From Chrysomallon squamiferum (taxonomy: Eukaryota; Mollusca; Gastropoda; Neomphalida; Peltospiridae), in contig CM022678.1 of the NCBI GenBank assembly GCA_012295275.1, positions 14,148,759-14,212,758 on the forward strand: 64,000 nucleotides of DNA, written 5' to 3'. Positions 13,901 through 26,258 of the stretch are shown piece by piece. Both the position numbers and the translations under genes were made by a program. Every line of letters begins with the position of its first letter. The stretch's first letter is position 1. The notes below the pieces were generated by a model, which was not told the DNA's origin, did not search any database, and saw only the letters and a program-made list of their open reading frames with translations.

Positions 13901-15103
13901 TTGGTAACAAGTCCACCTAAAAGAGGACCTATCACCATGCCAACACCATACGACATTCCAAGTTTTCCTAAAGCATCAGCTCTCTCGTGTGATTCTCCTA
14001 GGTCAGTAACAATCATCTGACCTCCTGTAAAACAGCACAAATAAATATATATTCTAATCTTAATACAAAATACTAAGTGTCTCTAAAAAGTTAATTGTAA
14101 AATTACAAAGCATATTTCAAAACCTACAACATTTTAAATGGTCCAAAGAGAATTAATAATCATTTACCCTGACACATTCGTCATTTATTAGTGACAAAGA
14201 CAAAACAAAATACATGTACCCTGCATTGCATGCATCAACAAGGAAGGCAGTCTTGATAAGAAGAGGAGTGGAATGTTATATGACAATCCAAGTAGGAAAT
14301 AGCTTGAAGCTGAGGCAACAAAGGCTAAAGTCATTGCTGCTCGACCTCCAAAGAGATCACCAAACCTGCCATATAGTGGACCTCCTACCAGCTGGACAAT
14401 AGCAAACACAGTCTGAAGATAACCAAACACTACTGGATCCACACCCAGTTTCTTTGACAAATACTGAAATAAAAAAGTAAATAATTTAAAAATCTGTAGA
14501 TTAAAAAAGTATTAAAATAATTTAAAGTATGTAGGTCAAAGAAATTGAGCATAATTATATGCATTCCAGGAACAGCCTATACTTTTTAATCAATTTTTGT
14601 GAATGTATAATTGTACATATACATGTTGTGTGTATGTGCATCATTTGTATAAAAAGACCAAATTTCCAACTGTCAACATGGTATTTCACAAGTGCTGTCC
14701 AATCTGCCATTAAAGACAACCGATATTGGTATGCATATGTGTGTAGTTTTATTAATTTATTAATATGTAGAAACATACATACTTAAGAATACATACCAAC
14801 AAAACCCAATAAATTTAATATACACAGAGAATGCAAAGAGACATGATTTACTTTCACAAATATATTTAAATTACATACAGGCAACGTTCCCATCTGAATC
14901 CAGAAACATGTTGCGTACAGAAATATGTTGATATGTACCACAAGAATCACTTTATGAAATCTGAAACCAAATATTTCAACAGTACTGTTTCCATTTTCTG
15001 TGGAGGTAGTTGTGTCTCCTGTTTTCATAGTAATCTCATCAGAATTATTGAGAATATCGTTTGATTCATTGCTTGTTTCCGATTTAACACTTCGTTTTTG
15101 CAT
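10933..15103 (-). CDS. SLC22A18: SLC22A18-like major facilitator transporter
   Basis: Nine coding exons on the minus strand, 5' to 3': 15103-14879, 14463-14220, 14024-13892, 13682-13570, 13012-12920, 12111-11999, 11866-11765, 11515-11395, 11099-10933. Phases agree throughout; the product is 436 aa (human is 424). After a polar Ser/Thr-rich N-terminus comes TM1 (VILVVHINIFLYATCFWIQM), then YLSKKLGVDPVVFGYLQT, QLVGGPLYGRFGD (MFS loop 2-3 motif), LSRLPSLLMHAMQGGQMIVTDL, GVGMVIGPLLGG and, late, VSDADTGAMLGLNMAVNSLVRTVSPTIGG. These track SLC22A18 (ORCTL2/TSSC5) along its length, including the DTG-MLG segment. The family is placed in the drug:H+ antiporter-like MFS, with a reported organic-cation role. 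The start is the first ATG of the exon. It shares its upstream region with the RAB32-like gene. Confidence 0.92.
12141..12168. repeat. (AAAT)n microsatellite
   Basis: AATA run just outside the exon ending at 12111, inside the intron. Confidence 0.85.
13243..13510. repeat. ~55-bp tandem repeat in an SLC22A18 intron
   Basis: Four to five copies of a unit containing aaacatttactgtgatgtaa and actaatgtaaggtatttata, one copy shortened near 13356. It lies between the exons at 13012 and 13570. The last two full copies (13387 and 13441) are nearly identical, so expansion was recent. Confidence 0.85.
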
Positions 15104-15998
15104 ATCTTATTTATACCAAATATGCACGCAGTCATTTGTTTTATTTCTTCTTCTTCTTTTTTTTATTAAAGGGAAAATACTCTGCCTGGCATTGACATTT
15201 ATCACATATGTATTAATTTGTAAAAAAAAAAAAAAATACTAATAATAATATAAATAAGAAAGATTTATTTTAATTTATGTTTAATAATTGAAAAACTGAT
15301 AATATAATTCGTTCGTTGTTTTGTACCGCTGTTTATTTAGAATGTGTACAATTTTGCAAAGTGATTAAATACATTCTTTTGTTCTCTCATAGCTAGTTTC
15401 GATTTTTCCACAGAACACGCCCGTAAATATAGGCATTGAAAGCTCGGTTATGAGATATTTTGTTTCTTAATAGAATAAAAATAATAATAATAATAATAAA
15501 ACTTTCTAGAATACATTATAATTATTCATATATATTAATTAGTTATAATTCGAATTCATGTACGCATTAATGAATATTCTAAAAAAATAATTTTCTAAAT
15601 TAAATATACAAATATTATTGCAATTTTATAAAACATAAAAATATCAATAATAAAATCATGTAAACTGGGTTATTTTTAACGTTAATGTTCTGCATTCAGA
15701 TTCCATTTTCACCGTAAACATTTTTGATGAACTGAAACATGAACGTGTTGATTTTTTTGTAAATTAATTATTAAATAAATGAATCATGATTAATTTTGTT
15801 TGTTTTTCTAGTGTTATTATTATTTTTTTTTTCCTCTGCAGGACCCACTAACAGAGTACAGGTTCTTTTTATGTTTAACTGAGAGGTAGACTGTTACCTC
15901 GGTTTAAAGCGGTAGCTTAGTGATGTTTCGGTTTATTCGGAAGTACCAGACAGGGAAGATTTCTATTTTTGCAATATCATGTGACATCAGTGGACGTG
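15104..15998. promoter_or_regulatory. Shared upstream region of two divergent genes
   Basis: About 0.9 kb separates the ATG of the SLC22A18-like gene (-) from that of the RAB32-like gene (+). It must hold both promoters and the RAB32 5' UTR. An AAT run lies at ~15478-15499. I cannot place start sites or named elements. Confidence 0.5.
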
Positions 15999-18954
15999 AT
16001 GGTAAGTTTGATAATGTTGGAACAATTTTATATTGACATTTAACAGTTGTTTCTCATTACCTAAAATTGTGAATTAGCCATTCGGAACAGTTTGTTTAAA
16101 ACAAGTTGGTAGGTGGAAAATAATAAAGATATAAAATGAAAATATATAAATAAAGTAATAAAAACTTTGGAGGGCAAAAAAAGTATTAAGATTACACTTT
16201 AAAGCAATCTTCATGTTTAATATGTTTGAGATAGATGGAAATAATTCACTGACGAATAATGTTCAGATTTGAAGGCTTGCTCAAATACTGTAATATACTA
16301 ATATATATACTAATATAGGTATATATATATACACACACACACATGTACACTACTTGATATATATGTATCAAGTAGTATACAAAACATTGTTTGATGGATA
16401 TTTTTAGTATTAACTGAGTTGCAACGTAACAAATCATGTAACTTGAATATGACTTTGACTCTAATGTGTAATGACTGATGAATATCCATCATTTAATTGA
16501 TCATACTTGACTGTCACAAAACAAAACTTAGAGTTAATTAGTTGAAAATATTTTAAACTTTTTTAATGTAAGTAGAGGCAGTTCTTATTTTTCAGCATTT
16601 GTTTGAAAAGTAATGTTATTTCTCTTTTGAAATGTTTGCACTACATTTGTAAAGTAAGTTAACAGTTCACAATGCTAATTCTAACAATAGTATTAAATTA
16701 AAATATTAACAACAGCCAAAAATAATTAATACTGCTGATATAAATTAAAAACATTATTTATAAAATTTAAAATATTTAATTTAAAAAAATAAATATTGAT
16801 AGAAATATTTTTCCTATTAGTTTGATTATAGATATATAAAACAAAAGAATTTAGGTTCCCATGGCAAAAAGGAGATAACTCTGAAACTGCTGTTACTCGG
16901 AGATTTGTCAGTTGGAAAGACATGTATTTTAAGAAGATATGTTTTTAATTTCTTCACCCACATACAGCCTACTGTATCCTTAACAGCAGAAGAAAATAAC
17001 ATATTTAGTCAATTACAATTCTGTATAAATGTCAGAAGAGATTTTAGTTGTTATTGTTTTGTTTGTTATTCATATTTATTTGTTTTTTCTTTTCTTTCAT
17101 ATGGTTAGACTAATGTCTAGAGAGCATGTTACTAAACCACATACATACATGTCAAGACAGCTATTTGTAATTAACTTTAATATATGTATTTGTGTGTGTG
17201 TGTGTGTCTGTGTGATCAAACTTAAATCACACATGTACATTCTTCTTGTAAACATTTTCTTTAAATTGCCCAGTGACTTAAATCTAAGAAAAGCCTACTT
17301 ACTAACTTACTAACCACTGTATGTATGATTAGTATATATAGTTGCTGTATGGTTTGCATTTGTTGGTTCCTTAACTACCAATTTTCACTGCAGAGCTAAT
17401 AAAATCTACACATACTTTTAAAGATTGTGCTTTACTTCTTATAAATATTTTACGCATTTAATTAGTGATTGTCCCATCATTAGGAATACTGACATAACAA
17501 ATATATAGTTTGTATATGATCAGGTTTTATTACATTACCATTATTAAGTCCAATTCATGCAGAAGTCCTGAATGTTTTGTAACAGTGTATATGTATCCCT
17601 TACTTGAAGATAAATTGAGTCATTTTTGATTCAAAGTGTGATCACTCAAGGACCAAAAGTTTTGAATGGTGACCAATACTTTGGTCAGTTAAAATAGACA
17701 GGAAGATAAGCTGGGGTTACAGTGGCAAAAGTCTGACCTGTTCTTGATCTGTTTTTGGAATTTGTTGGTTTATTTTTTTCAGGCAAGTGGTGGTGATAAA
17801 AAAGAACATCTGTACAAGATCCTGGTGATCGGAGAGCTTGGAACAGGAAAAACTAGCATCATCAAACGTTACGTTCATCAGTTTTTTTCACAGCATTATA
17901 GGGCCACAGTATCCTTAAATTTCACCTGCTAAACCCAAATATTAAAGCTATTTATGTTTCAGCAAACTTTAAAATCATAAATTGAAAATAAATTAAAATG
18001 AAAATAATGTATTACAAAAATTTTGATGACTGTTTTTAATTTCTCTTTTTAATTCTTATTTATTTATTGGCTTTATTATTATTTCTCTTGTTTTCAAATT
18101 TATTACAACTTTTTAAAAAAGAGTCTTTTGCATAAAATGTAATGTGCTCTCTAGATTATATTCTAAGGGAAAAAGACTTTCTTTCTTTTGAAATGACCCA
18201 GTTAAAATAAATGGTACAGTTTAACAGAAAAATAAATACAACTATATTGGATAATTGATCCCTTGATAAATCTGTATTAAGTTTTTAAAAATACTTTATC
18301 AGTTGATTAAAAATGAACAATAATATGAAATATCTTAATTTTCTCTTTTAAGATAACAACTACCCTATCATCTGAGGTCATAGTAACATAACACTACATA
18401 CTCTACCTGCATTTTTTTCATGTTTTCTTTATTTATTGCTAATTTAGAATTAATTTTTTTTTATAGAGATTTACAACATTTTTAAAGTGATAGCAATTAA
18501 GTTTAGTGAGATAAATTTGTCTTTTGTCAGTATTTAGACATCTGTTTTAAACTCATTCCTAAAAACGTTTGATAAAATATCACCTCACTTTATATTCTAT
18601 ATCTAGTTGAAAGGTCAGTACCCTGAACCACTGAAGATGTATTAGATAAATGCTGATACAGTAGCTGTACTCTCTCTGTTATGATTAAACTACATCGATG
18701 GCAAATAAAAAACATCTTGTATAAGAAATAACAATAGGAACTTTCCTTAACACATTAAGATTGGAGTAGACTTTGCTCTAAAGGTTTTGAACTGGGATGC
18801 TGACACATTGATTCGTCTACAGTTATGGGATATTGCAGGTATTCAAATATATATATTAAAACAGCATTTAAAAGATAATAAATTAACTTAAATATAATAA
18901 TATAACAAAATGGCTTAAGCATTCTTATTTGTTATTTATTTCTATGTTTTTTAC

Positions 18955-18997
<43 letters not shown>

Positions 18998-20614
18998 ATA
19001 TTAAAAAATTATTATATCATGAATAAGTGTTTTATTTTTAAAATCAGTTGTGATTTCAAAGCATATATATTATTTATTTATATCAGGTCAAGAAAGGTTT
19101 GGGAACATGACGAGGGTTTACTACAAAGAGGCTGTTGGAGCTTTTGTTGTGTTTGATGTTACCCGTGCTTCAACATTTGAGCTTGTTACAAAGTGGAAGA
19201 ATGATCTTGACAGTAAAGTTCAGCTTCCTGACGGCAGCCCAGTTCCATGTCTGCTCTTAGCAAATAAGGTTTTTTTTAGCATTATACTTAAATAATATAT
19301 TTCTATTTTGTAATAATTGATCTGTACCATATTTCTTTGATTAAGCTTCACATTCAACTAACATATTTCTGTCATAATGACAAGAAGAAAAATTCCAGGT
19401 TTTTCCCTCTGCATTCAAGCTGAGCCAAAACATATTTAGAAATTATAATGGATGTAGTGGTACTGTATTCTGCATACTTATAAGTTGACTTAGTGTAAGT
19501 ATACAGACATTACAAAGTAAATCCAAATGTATGTTAAGTCTTGTTATAAAATATATTTTTCATTTCTCACAGTTGTTTGACAAGAGTACCAGCTTGTTTT
19601 AATCTAACTTCATATTTGAAATTATCCTGACAAATAAACATTCTGAAAGATTAAAAATATCATCCATTTGCCTATTTATATGACAGTTTTTGTGTAGTGT
19701 AAAATATCAGTTATGGTAAAAGTTATTTATATTGATATATTAATAATATTGTTTTTCTGTTTATTTATATTGATATGTCAATAATATTATTTTGCCCTTT
19801 ATTAAATGTTTTGTTACAGTGTGACCAGGCAAAGGAAGGTTTAGTAAATAACTCTACTCAGATGGATGAGTTCTGTAAAGACAAAGGTTTTATAGGATGG
19901 TTTGAGACATCAGCAAAAGAAAACATCAACATAGATGAGGCAGCTCGGTTTCTTGTTACAAAAGTAAGTAAAACTCACAGATTAGTGTATTCAAATTATA
20001 TTAAAAACTTAAAAATTATTTAAGAGATACTGTCATATACTGGACTAGCAATAAGTGTTTTTGTTGTTTATTTTTTTAAATAAGTTTTGAAGACTCTTGT
20101 CATTAAAACTTTACTAATACATTATCTTTTTAATATTATTTGACATTAACAAATGTTAAATAAAGTTACACTATTAAACTGCATTTTTTTATTGTATTTT
20201 TCTACTATTCTTCTTTACTTTTTTCAATTTATCTTTATTTCTTTCTTTACTGAATTATTTTACTTCCTTTAGGTGAAATATTACACATTTTTTCATTAGT
20301 TGTAATGATTTTTATATTTGTTTTCAATTCATCTTAGAAGAAAAAGTATTCTGTAAATAAAATAAACAAAAATAACTGTTTTTATTGAATTGCATTTATT
20401 TTAATTACTGTTTAGTTTAATTTGCATGTTTTCTTTTAGTTATTTTGTTCAATGTTTAATGCACTACTTGTTAGCTTAAATTTTGGTTTATCTGTAGATA
20501 TTGGAGAAAGATCAAACATTAAAGTTAGGAGAACAAGAAAGTGACCCAGACAGAATACTTGTCAATGGTGACAACAGTCAAGGAAGGGAAGAAAAAAAAT
20601 CAACATGCTGCTAA
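15999..20614 (+). CDS. RAB32: RAB32/38-family small GTPase
   Basis: Exons: 15999-16001 (only the ATG), 17783-17908, 18760-18838, 19087-19268, 19820-19963, 20498-20614; phases fit, 216 aa (human RAB32 is 225). The ATG-only exon is inferred from ATG|GTAAGT and phase. Visible are P-loop GELGTGKTS, switch I RATIGVDF, switch II WDIAGQERFGNMTRVYYKEAVG, base-recognition NKCDQ and ETSAK, and a C-terminal CC for geranylgeranylation. The sequence IAGQERF and the KRYVHQFFSQHYRAT stretch mark the Rab32/Rab38 group. These Rabs act with BLOC-3 and VARP in traffic to lysosome-related organelles and in host defence. Intron 1 holds a second P-loop exon (16872-16973). Confidence 0.93.
16855..16973 (+). other. 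Diverged duplicate of the RAB32 P-loop exon
   Basis: The reading frame from GGC AAA AAG GAG at 16863 to 16973 encodes KKEITLKLLLLGDLSVGKTC, then ILRRYVFNFFTHIQPT, and ends at GTATCCTTAA, the same donor sequence as exon 17783-17908. It aligns with that exon (KKEHLYKILVIGELGTGKTS...RYVHQFFSQHYRAT) at roughly half of positions and is one residue shorter. The GxxxxGKT nucleotide-binding loop and the final switch-I Thr are kept, and no stop interrupts it. The donor phase (0) fits exon 18760. The acceptor is unclear: TTTAG|GT at 16854 gives the wrong phase from the ATG exon, while AAAAAG|GAG at 16871 gives the right phase but a poor pyrimidine tract. Alternative exon or relic. Confidence 0.7.
18959..18992. 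repeat. (TA)n microsatellite
   Basis: Pure TA run in a RAB32 intron. Confidence 0.9.
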
Positions 20615-22734
20615 TTTTTTCAGAAAGATTTTTTATTTTATATTGCAGTTCATCATACTGCAGATTATTAATTTATATATTATGACAAAATTTACAAAGG
20701 ATTTTGTAACACTTGTTCTTTATAAATTGAATTAAAATGATTTAAATGTTGTTGACATAAGCAGTGTGATATCATGTAAGATAACCACAGTGGATGAGCA
20801 GGTTGGTGGTTTGTCTTTTTTTTGAATGGTTTATAACTCATATGCTAAACTATACTAAATAAAAAACAAAATTTAATAATAAAATAAATAAATATAGATA
20901 ACAAACTAATAAAATATAATTCCATACTCTTTAATTTTTGACATACCCACCATACATATATAATTTATTATAATTTAAACATGAACTAAATATAATTTTT
21001 TTCTTATTTTATGTTTATTTAAGTAACGGGTTTAGTTGGGCATTTATAAATCACTAGAATATTGGAATCTTTTGACTTTTTTAAACATGTTTTAGTGTGT
21101 TGGACAGTATCCATTCAGATTTCATGCGGGGGTTAAAGTGTAGTTAAGAGGTATCAATTACAAATTCCACAGTAATCTGATAAATACAGAAAATTATTTG
21201 TACATCAAAATGTTTTATTAAAATATTATATGAAAATCTTTGTGTTAACAGTAAAACAAAACTAATTTATTTAAAAATACATTTTGAAACTAACTGAATA
21301 TGTTAGATTTCACAGACTGACATAACAGGTATAAGTGAATCAATGTTAAATTTGTTCTGATTTGACGTACTAGTACTACTGAAGTGTTATTTCACAACAC
21401 ACACACACACACACACACATGCATATGTATGTAATGAACACATCAATTAACACATCAGCAGTACTAATATGTCTTGGATAATTATAATTACTATAGTGTA
21501 TTTTATAGGCACAAATTGAACATAGATTTGTTTTTTCAGATTTGTAAACAAGATCCATCATTTCAAACTGAATTATGCACTTCAGAAATGTCTTTCTGTT
21601 ACTTGAAATCTTTTCTAAACTGGTTTGCAAATGCCAAGCAAGAAATTGGATGTTTTGAAATATTTTAGGATTGTTGTTTTAAAAGGAATTCTATTACTGA
21701 AAGATAATTTTATTGGATGTCTCAATTTTAATTTTTTATGTAGAAATCCTATTAATTTTTAATCTGTTTGTATGTGTGTGTGTTCACAAGCTGTTAGTGA
21801 ATTATAATTTATTTTGTTTCTAAATTTATTTTTAAAGCTCAGATGTTTGAAATTTTATTTGTAAAGTTTGTTCAGAATTATATTAGAAAACAAAAACTTA
21901 ATTTTTAAATAATAAATTTCTGATCAGGTGAAAAACAAACCTGTTTTTAGTTATGAATATTTTTATGGTGTTTTATTCTTCTTCGTTTGTTTAAATCAGT
22001 ATTCATGAGTCATAAATTTATTATTTATTTAGATTTTTATAAGATCAGAAATAGTTCAATGTTAACTTGGTGTATTGATATTATATACATGTACTTTTGT
22101 TTTATTAAATACACACTGTATGGTTTGCTTCATAGAAATGTTTATTAATTATTATTTTAAACTTAAGTAAATCCATGCATTCATTTATTTATTATATCTG
22201 GATTGTTTACAAGATACATTGTATTTCAGAATTCATTTTGATATTCATAATTAGATTCAAAATTTTATTATTAATTTAAATAACTTCCATTGAAGTAAAT
22301 TGATAAATATTTAGAGTAAAAAGATTTAAGTGTGAAATGAATTAACTTTGGGAAGATAAAATGGTTAATAATTTTCTTTTTTAAATAAATGTAAATGTTA
22401 TAACTTATGTATTTCAAAATTTTATTTTTTCTTACTTGTCTCATTTATAATTTAAAAAGACAAAGATGTTTGCCTTATTATATCATGCAGTATACATTTT
22501 ATTACATTGTAAATAAAAAAGTAAATTCTGTTGACTCTGTTTGTAAAAAATGTTGAAGTAGTTTACATTCTGAAAATTACCACATCAAGATTATTAATGT
22601 ATTGCACACACACACACACACACGCATGCGCACAGCAGTGACAGACTGGTAATAAAAAGAAAGGGAATCCCAACCACAATGACAGTGATGTCTGTCAAAT
22701 TTAAAATATATATGTAAGTAGAGAACATCTCTTT

Positions 22735-22860
22735 TAAAGTACTTTAATCTTGTATATCTAACATTTACAATGCACCTAACACTTTGGGCAGTTGAAATTG
22801 TTCTCTTGGTATAATATCTCTTCCAAATAAAAGCAGACATAATTGTATCGAGTGTAGGCC
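22735..22860 (-). repeat. Inverted-repeat arm 1 (partner at 25100-25215)
   Basis: The reverse complement of about 22738-22857 matches 25098-25215 nearly base for base (e.g. ATGTCTGCTTTTATTTGGAA, then ACCAAGAGAACAATTTCAAC). Each arm lies within about 250 bp of a dinucleotide run. Confidence 0.85.
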
Positions 22861-23696
22861 TATACTAACTTAAATACAGAATGTCTTAACTAAATCTTTT
22901 AATTACTTTTGAAATTTTAATTGGTGGATATTTTAAAATAGTTTACTGTTACTGCACATTTTACACATTAACAGATAGTTCAAAACTACAATGCATGTTG
23001 TTTTAAAAATGTCTGCTTACACTGGACTTGAATAACTGTGCAGATTATTTTATAAAGGTCACTGAATGACTTATATTATGAATTATGAAATCTGTGTCTG
23101 TTCATGTGAAGGTGCATGCGTGACCAAGCCCAACCCCTTTCTAAAATTCAGTTTAATATTGATGGCCTCTAGGGCTTAAATGTTTTAAAACTGAAATGAC
23201 TACATGTATTAAATTTTAAAACTGATTGTTATCCATCTGATATGTTAAATTTGTTACCAATTTCTTACCGTTCATCAACTTGAAAATCTTGTTTAATGTT
23301 CTGTTACTTAACATTATTGCAATCAAGCGTAATGTTAAATAAAAAATTTAAATGTAATAAATTAATTATCATGAATATGTACACTATTGTATCAGATTAT
23401 CTAAAGTAAATTATTCATTAAGAACAAACGTTTTATTGGCAACGTATATAAATACCTCTCTATAACAATAATTTTAACATCGCTGTCATCGACTCCGTGC
23501 CGCCGACGTCTATGAATTGATGCAAAACGACTCTGGAAAGAAATGATGATGCATGGTCGCGTGAAAATAACGTAAATGTTAACCCATCGCAAGCTAAGAA
23601 GCTTTCTATAATGATTCTCACGAATAGGCACGGACTCGAACAAACAAACTTATACACTATTGCATGTTAGTATCTATATTAAGCTGTTAAGAACAA

Positions 23697-23728
<32 letters not shown>

Positions 23729-24563
23729 TGTTATAGTAATATTAAATTAATTGACGGTACCGGGTGGAGAGTATTGGGATGATTTCCGCATGCGCGCTCA
23801 CAATTATACATACGCACGGACTCGTGATACTTAAATAAATTAATTAATAAGAAAGAACATGTAAACTGTTGTACTGAAGTAAGTAAAGTAAATTCTCTAT
23901 TATAAAGAAAAACATAATTACATGAATTATGTGCATGTTTCATACAACTTTACTAATTTCACAGAATATTATGTTGCAAGAAATTTAGCGAGGTAATGTT
24001 ATTATCATGAACTGTGTCAAAGAAAGAAAACTTATTAAAGTAGAAAACATTACACAATTATGAAAGTCCCGATAAACACACAGACGCCGTTTCATTATGA
24101 AATGGATTGAATTCAAAACTGGAAAAGAAGCGTTTTATTTTCTGCTGGAATGAATTGTTCCACAATACATTTATATTTTGCTTACCCTTACAAACGACAA
24201 AACGATATCGCTATGTTTGCTCTGCAGTCGCCGAAGTACTGGCCGATTTCAAAATACTTAAGATATATATTCATTCCCTGTGATGCATTATTTCATTTTC
24301 TGTTTTCGAATCTGAAATTATTTTGAGTGCGGCAGGTCACCATCCTCTGACAGAAAAGTCTTTCAAAAACCCGATTTTCAACGTTTTGCATCGGTTCTTG
24401 TCAGCTTAATATCTGATATGTCCCACATATACAGAATGGATCATTGATATAAGCAATATCAATAAACATATAAATTAAATGAAATAATAACTTAATGAAT
24501 AAAATCATATTCACTATTGTGTAAAAAGTATCTAAAGTAAATTAGCTAACAAGAACTGTACCA

Positions 24564-24594
24564 CACACACATACACACACGCGCGCGCGCGCGT
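24564..24594. repeat. CA run passing into (CG)n
   Basis: ACACAC... followed by cgcgcgcgcgcgcg, an alternating purine-pyrimidine tract that is unusually GC-rich for this window. Confidence 0.85.
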
Positions 24595-24840
24595 TTTATA
24601 GTAATATTAAATGAATGTAAACTTATGAGGAGTTCGGGGATGGTTCACAGATATACTTACTTTTTTCATTTGCTGTTTTATTATTTTATAAATATTTTTT
24701 TTTTGTGTGTTAATGATTTGTATTTGTTTCACTCATATATCACATTATATTACTTAAGTAAACAAATTCCCAAAATAGTATTCTGTGAAATTAATATGCG
24801 GATATGAAGCATGTATATAACTATATATTACATTACATAC

Positions 24841-24850
<10 letters not shown>

Positions 24851-24899
<49 letters not shown>
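24851..24899. repeat. (GT)n microsatellite
   Basis: Long pure GT run following an AT run. Confidence 0.92.
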
Positions 24900-24903
<4 letters not shown>

Positions 24904-24976
24904 TGTGTTTCTGAAATGAGTTTCTTTAATAAATTATTTGTTTTATATTCTTTGATACAATAGTATTAATTAACAA

Positions 24977-24980
<4 letters not shown>

Positions 24981-25039
<59 letters not shown>
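24981..25039. repeat. (ATT)n microsatellite
   Basis: Pure ATT run. Confidence 0.92.
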
Positions 25040-25040
<1 letters not shown>

Positions 25041-25097
25041 AGTGATTGTGTCTGTATGTGTGTTCATATTATATTAGTAAATTACATTAAAGAAATC

Positions 25098-25215
25098 GAT
25101 ACAATTATGTCTGCTTTTATTTGGAAGAGATATTATACCAAGAGAACAATTTCAACTGCCCAAAGTGTTAGGTGCGTTGTAAATGTTAGATACAAAATTA
25201 AAGTACTTTAAAGAT
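25098..25215 (+). repeat. Inverted-repeat arm 2 (partner at 22735-22860)
   Basis: Same ~115-bp sequence as arm 1 in the opposite orientation, about 2.2 kb away. Probably two insertions of one mobile-element fragment. Confidence 0.85.
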
Positions 25216-26258
25216 TTCTTATTTCAGATGGAATATCATTAATAGAAGATATTAAAATTTAAACAAAATAAATGTCGTTATGTACTTATTACATTGATGA
25301 TCTATGAACTGTGTTAATTTTATATTACAGAAAAATAAGACCTAGTTTTGTTAATTCAATTATTATAATGATAAATTATTAAATTAATTAATAACTTAAT
25401 AAATACATAAATATATTTAAAATTTTTTAAAAATATACATTTTATATGTATGAACATGTACATAATTATATACATATTAAATTATAATATTTATTCTTAA
25501 TAGATCACTTATTTTACATGCTTTGATAGATATAGTATTTATTTAAAGAGCGTGCCCCTGTGCTGTTGTGTGTGGTGGATTTGTTTGTGCGCATGCGTGA
25601 ACATGCCCCGAGCACCTCACCCCTTTCCATGAATCGTGCGTTTTCTAATTCCGAATTCAACCCATCTAATAATGACACGATTGTCTGTGGTTATATTGTA
25701 ACATTTATAATGTTTTGCAGATTAATAATTTCTGTATTTTTTTTATACATTCATGATAAGAATAAAATTACCTCTCGATATTTCTCGTTTTATTCTGTGG
25801 CTTTGATATATTAGTATAAAACAGGTAAATAATTATCTACATATGCTTAACACAATGGTTTAGTTTACTGGCTTATTAATTGCCAATTATTTACCAATTA
25901 CGAAATAGCTATTGCTTGATCTTACCATGGAAAACTCCACGCACAATAATAAGAATAATAATAATAATAATAATAATAAACAAACAATTCATTAAATATT
26001 ATATATTTATTACGGGTTGTTTTTGTGTTACCTTTATAACATTATACATTCTTGTAAAATTAGTTAAATCAAAATACAAACCACTGTCAAAAACCAAAAC
26101 AAAAGAAAAATAAACTAAATAAATAAATAAATAAATAAATAAATCTAACAACATTATAATAGTGTAAAAAAAAAAAAAAAAAAAACTATGCCAAAGCAAA
26201 ATACAAACAAGAAAAGAAAACCAACAAATATTTTGAATGTGACATATTTCTGTTTTGT

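Larger units (their letters stand above)
20615..26258. other. Gene-poor, repeat-rich intergenic region
   Basis: RAB32 3' UTR at the left, then no supported gene. Contains CA runs (21399-21418, 22603-22622), a TC/TG run (23699-23730), a CA/CG run (24564-24594), GT (24851-24899), ATT (24981-25039), AAT (~25951-25979), AAAT (~26114-26143) and poly-A (~26166-26185), plus an inverted-repeat pair and a dispersed repeat family listed separately. Confidence 0.6.

Noticed and set aside
14214-14402. 62-codon plus-strand frame
   Set aside because: Antisense of SLC22A18 exon 2.
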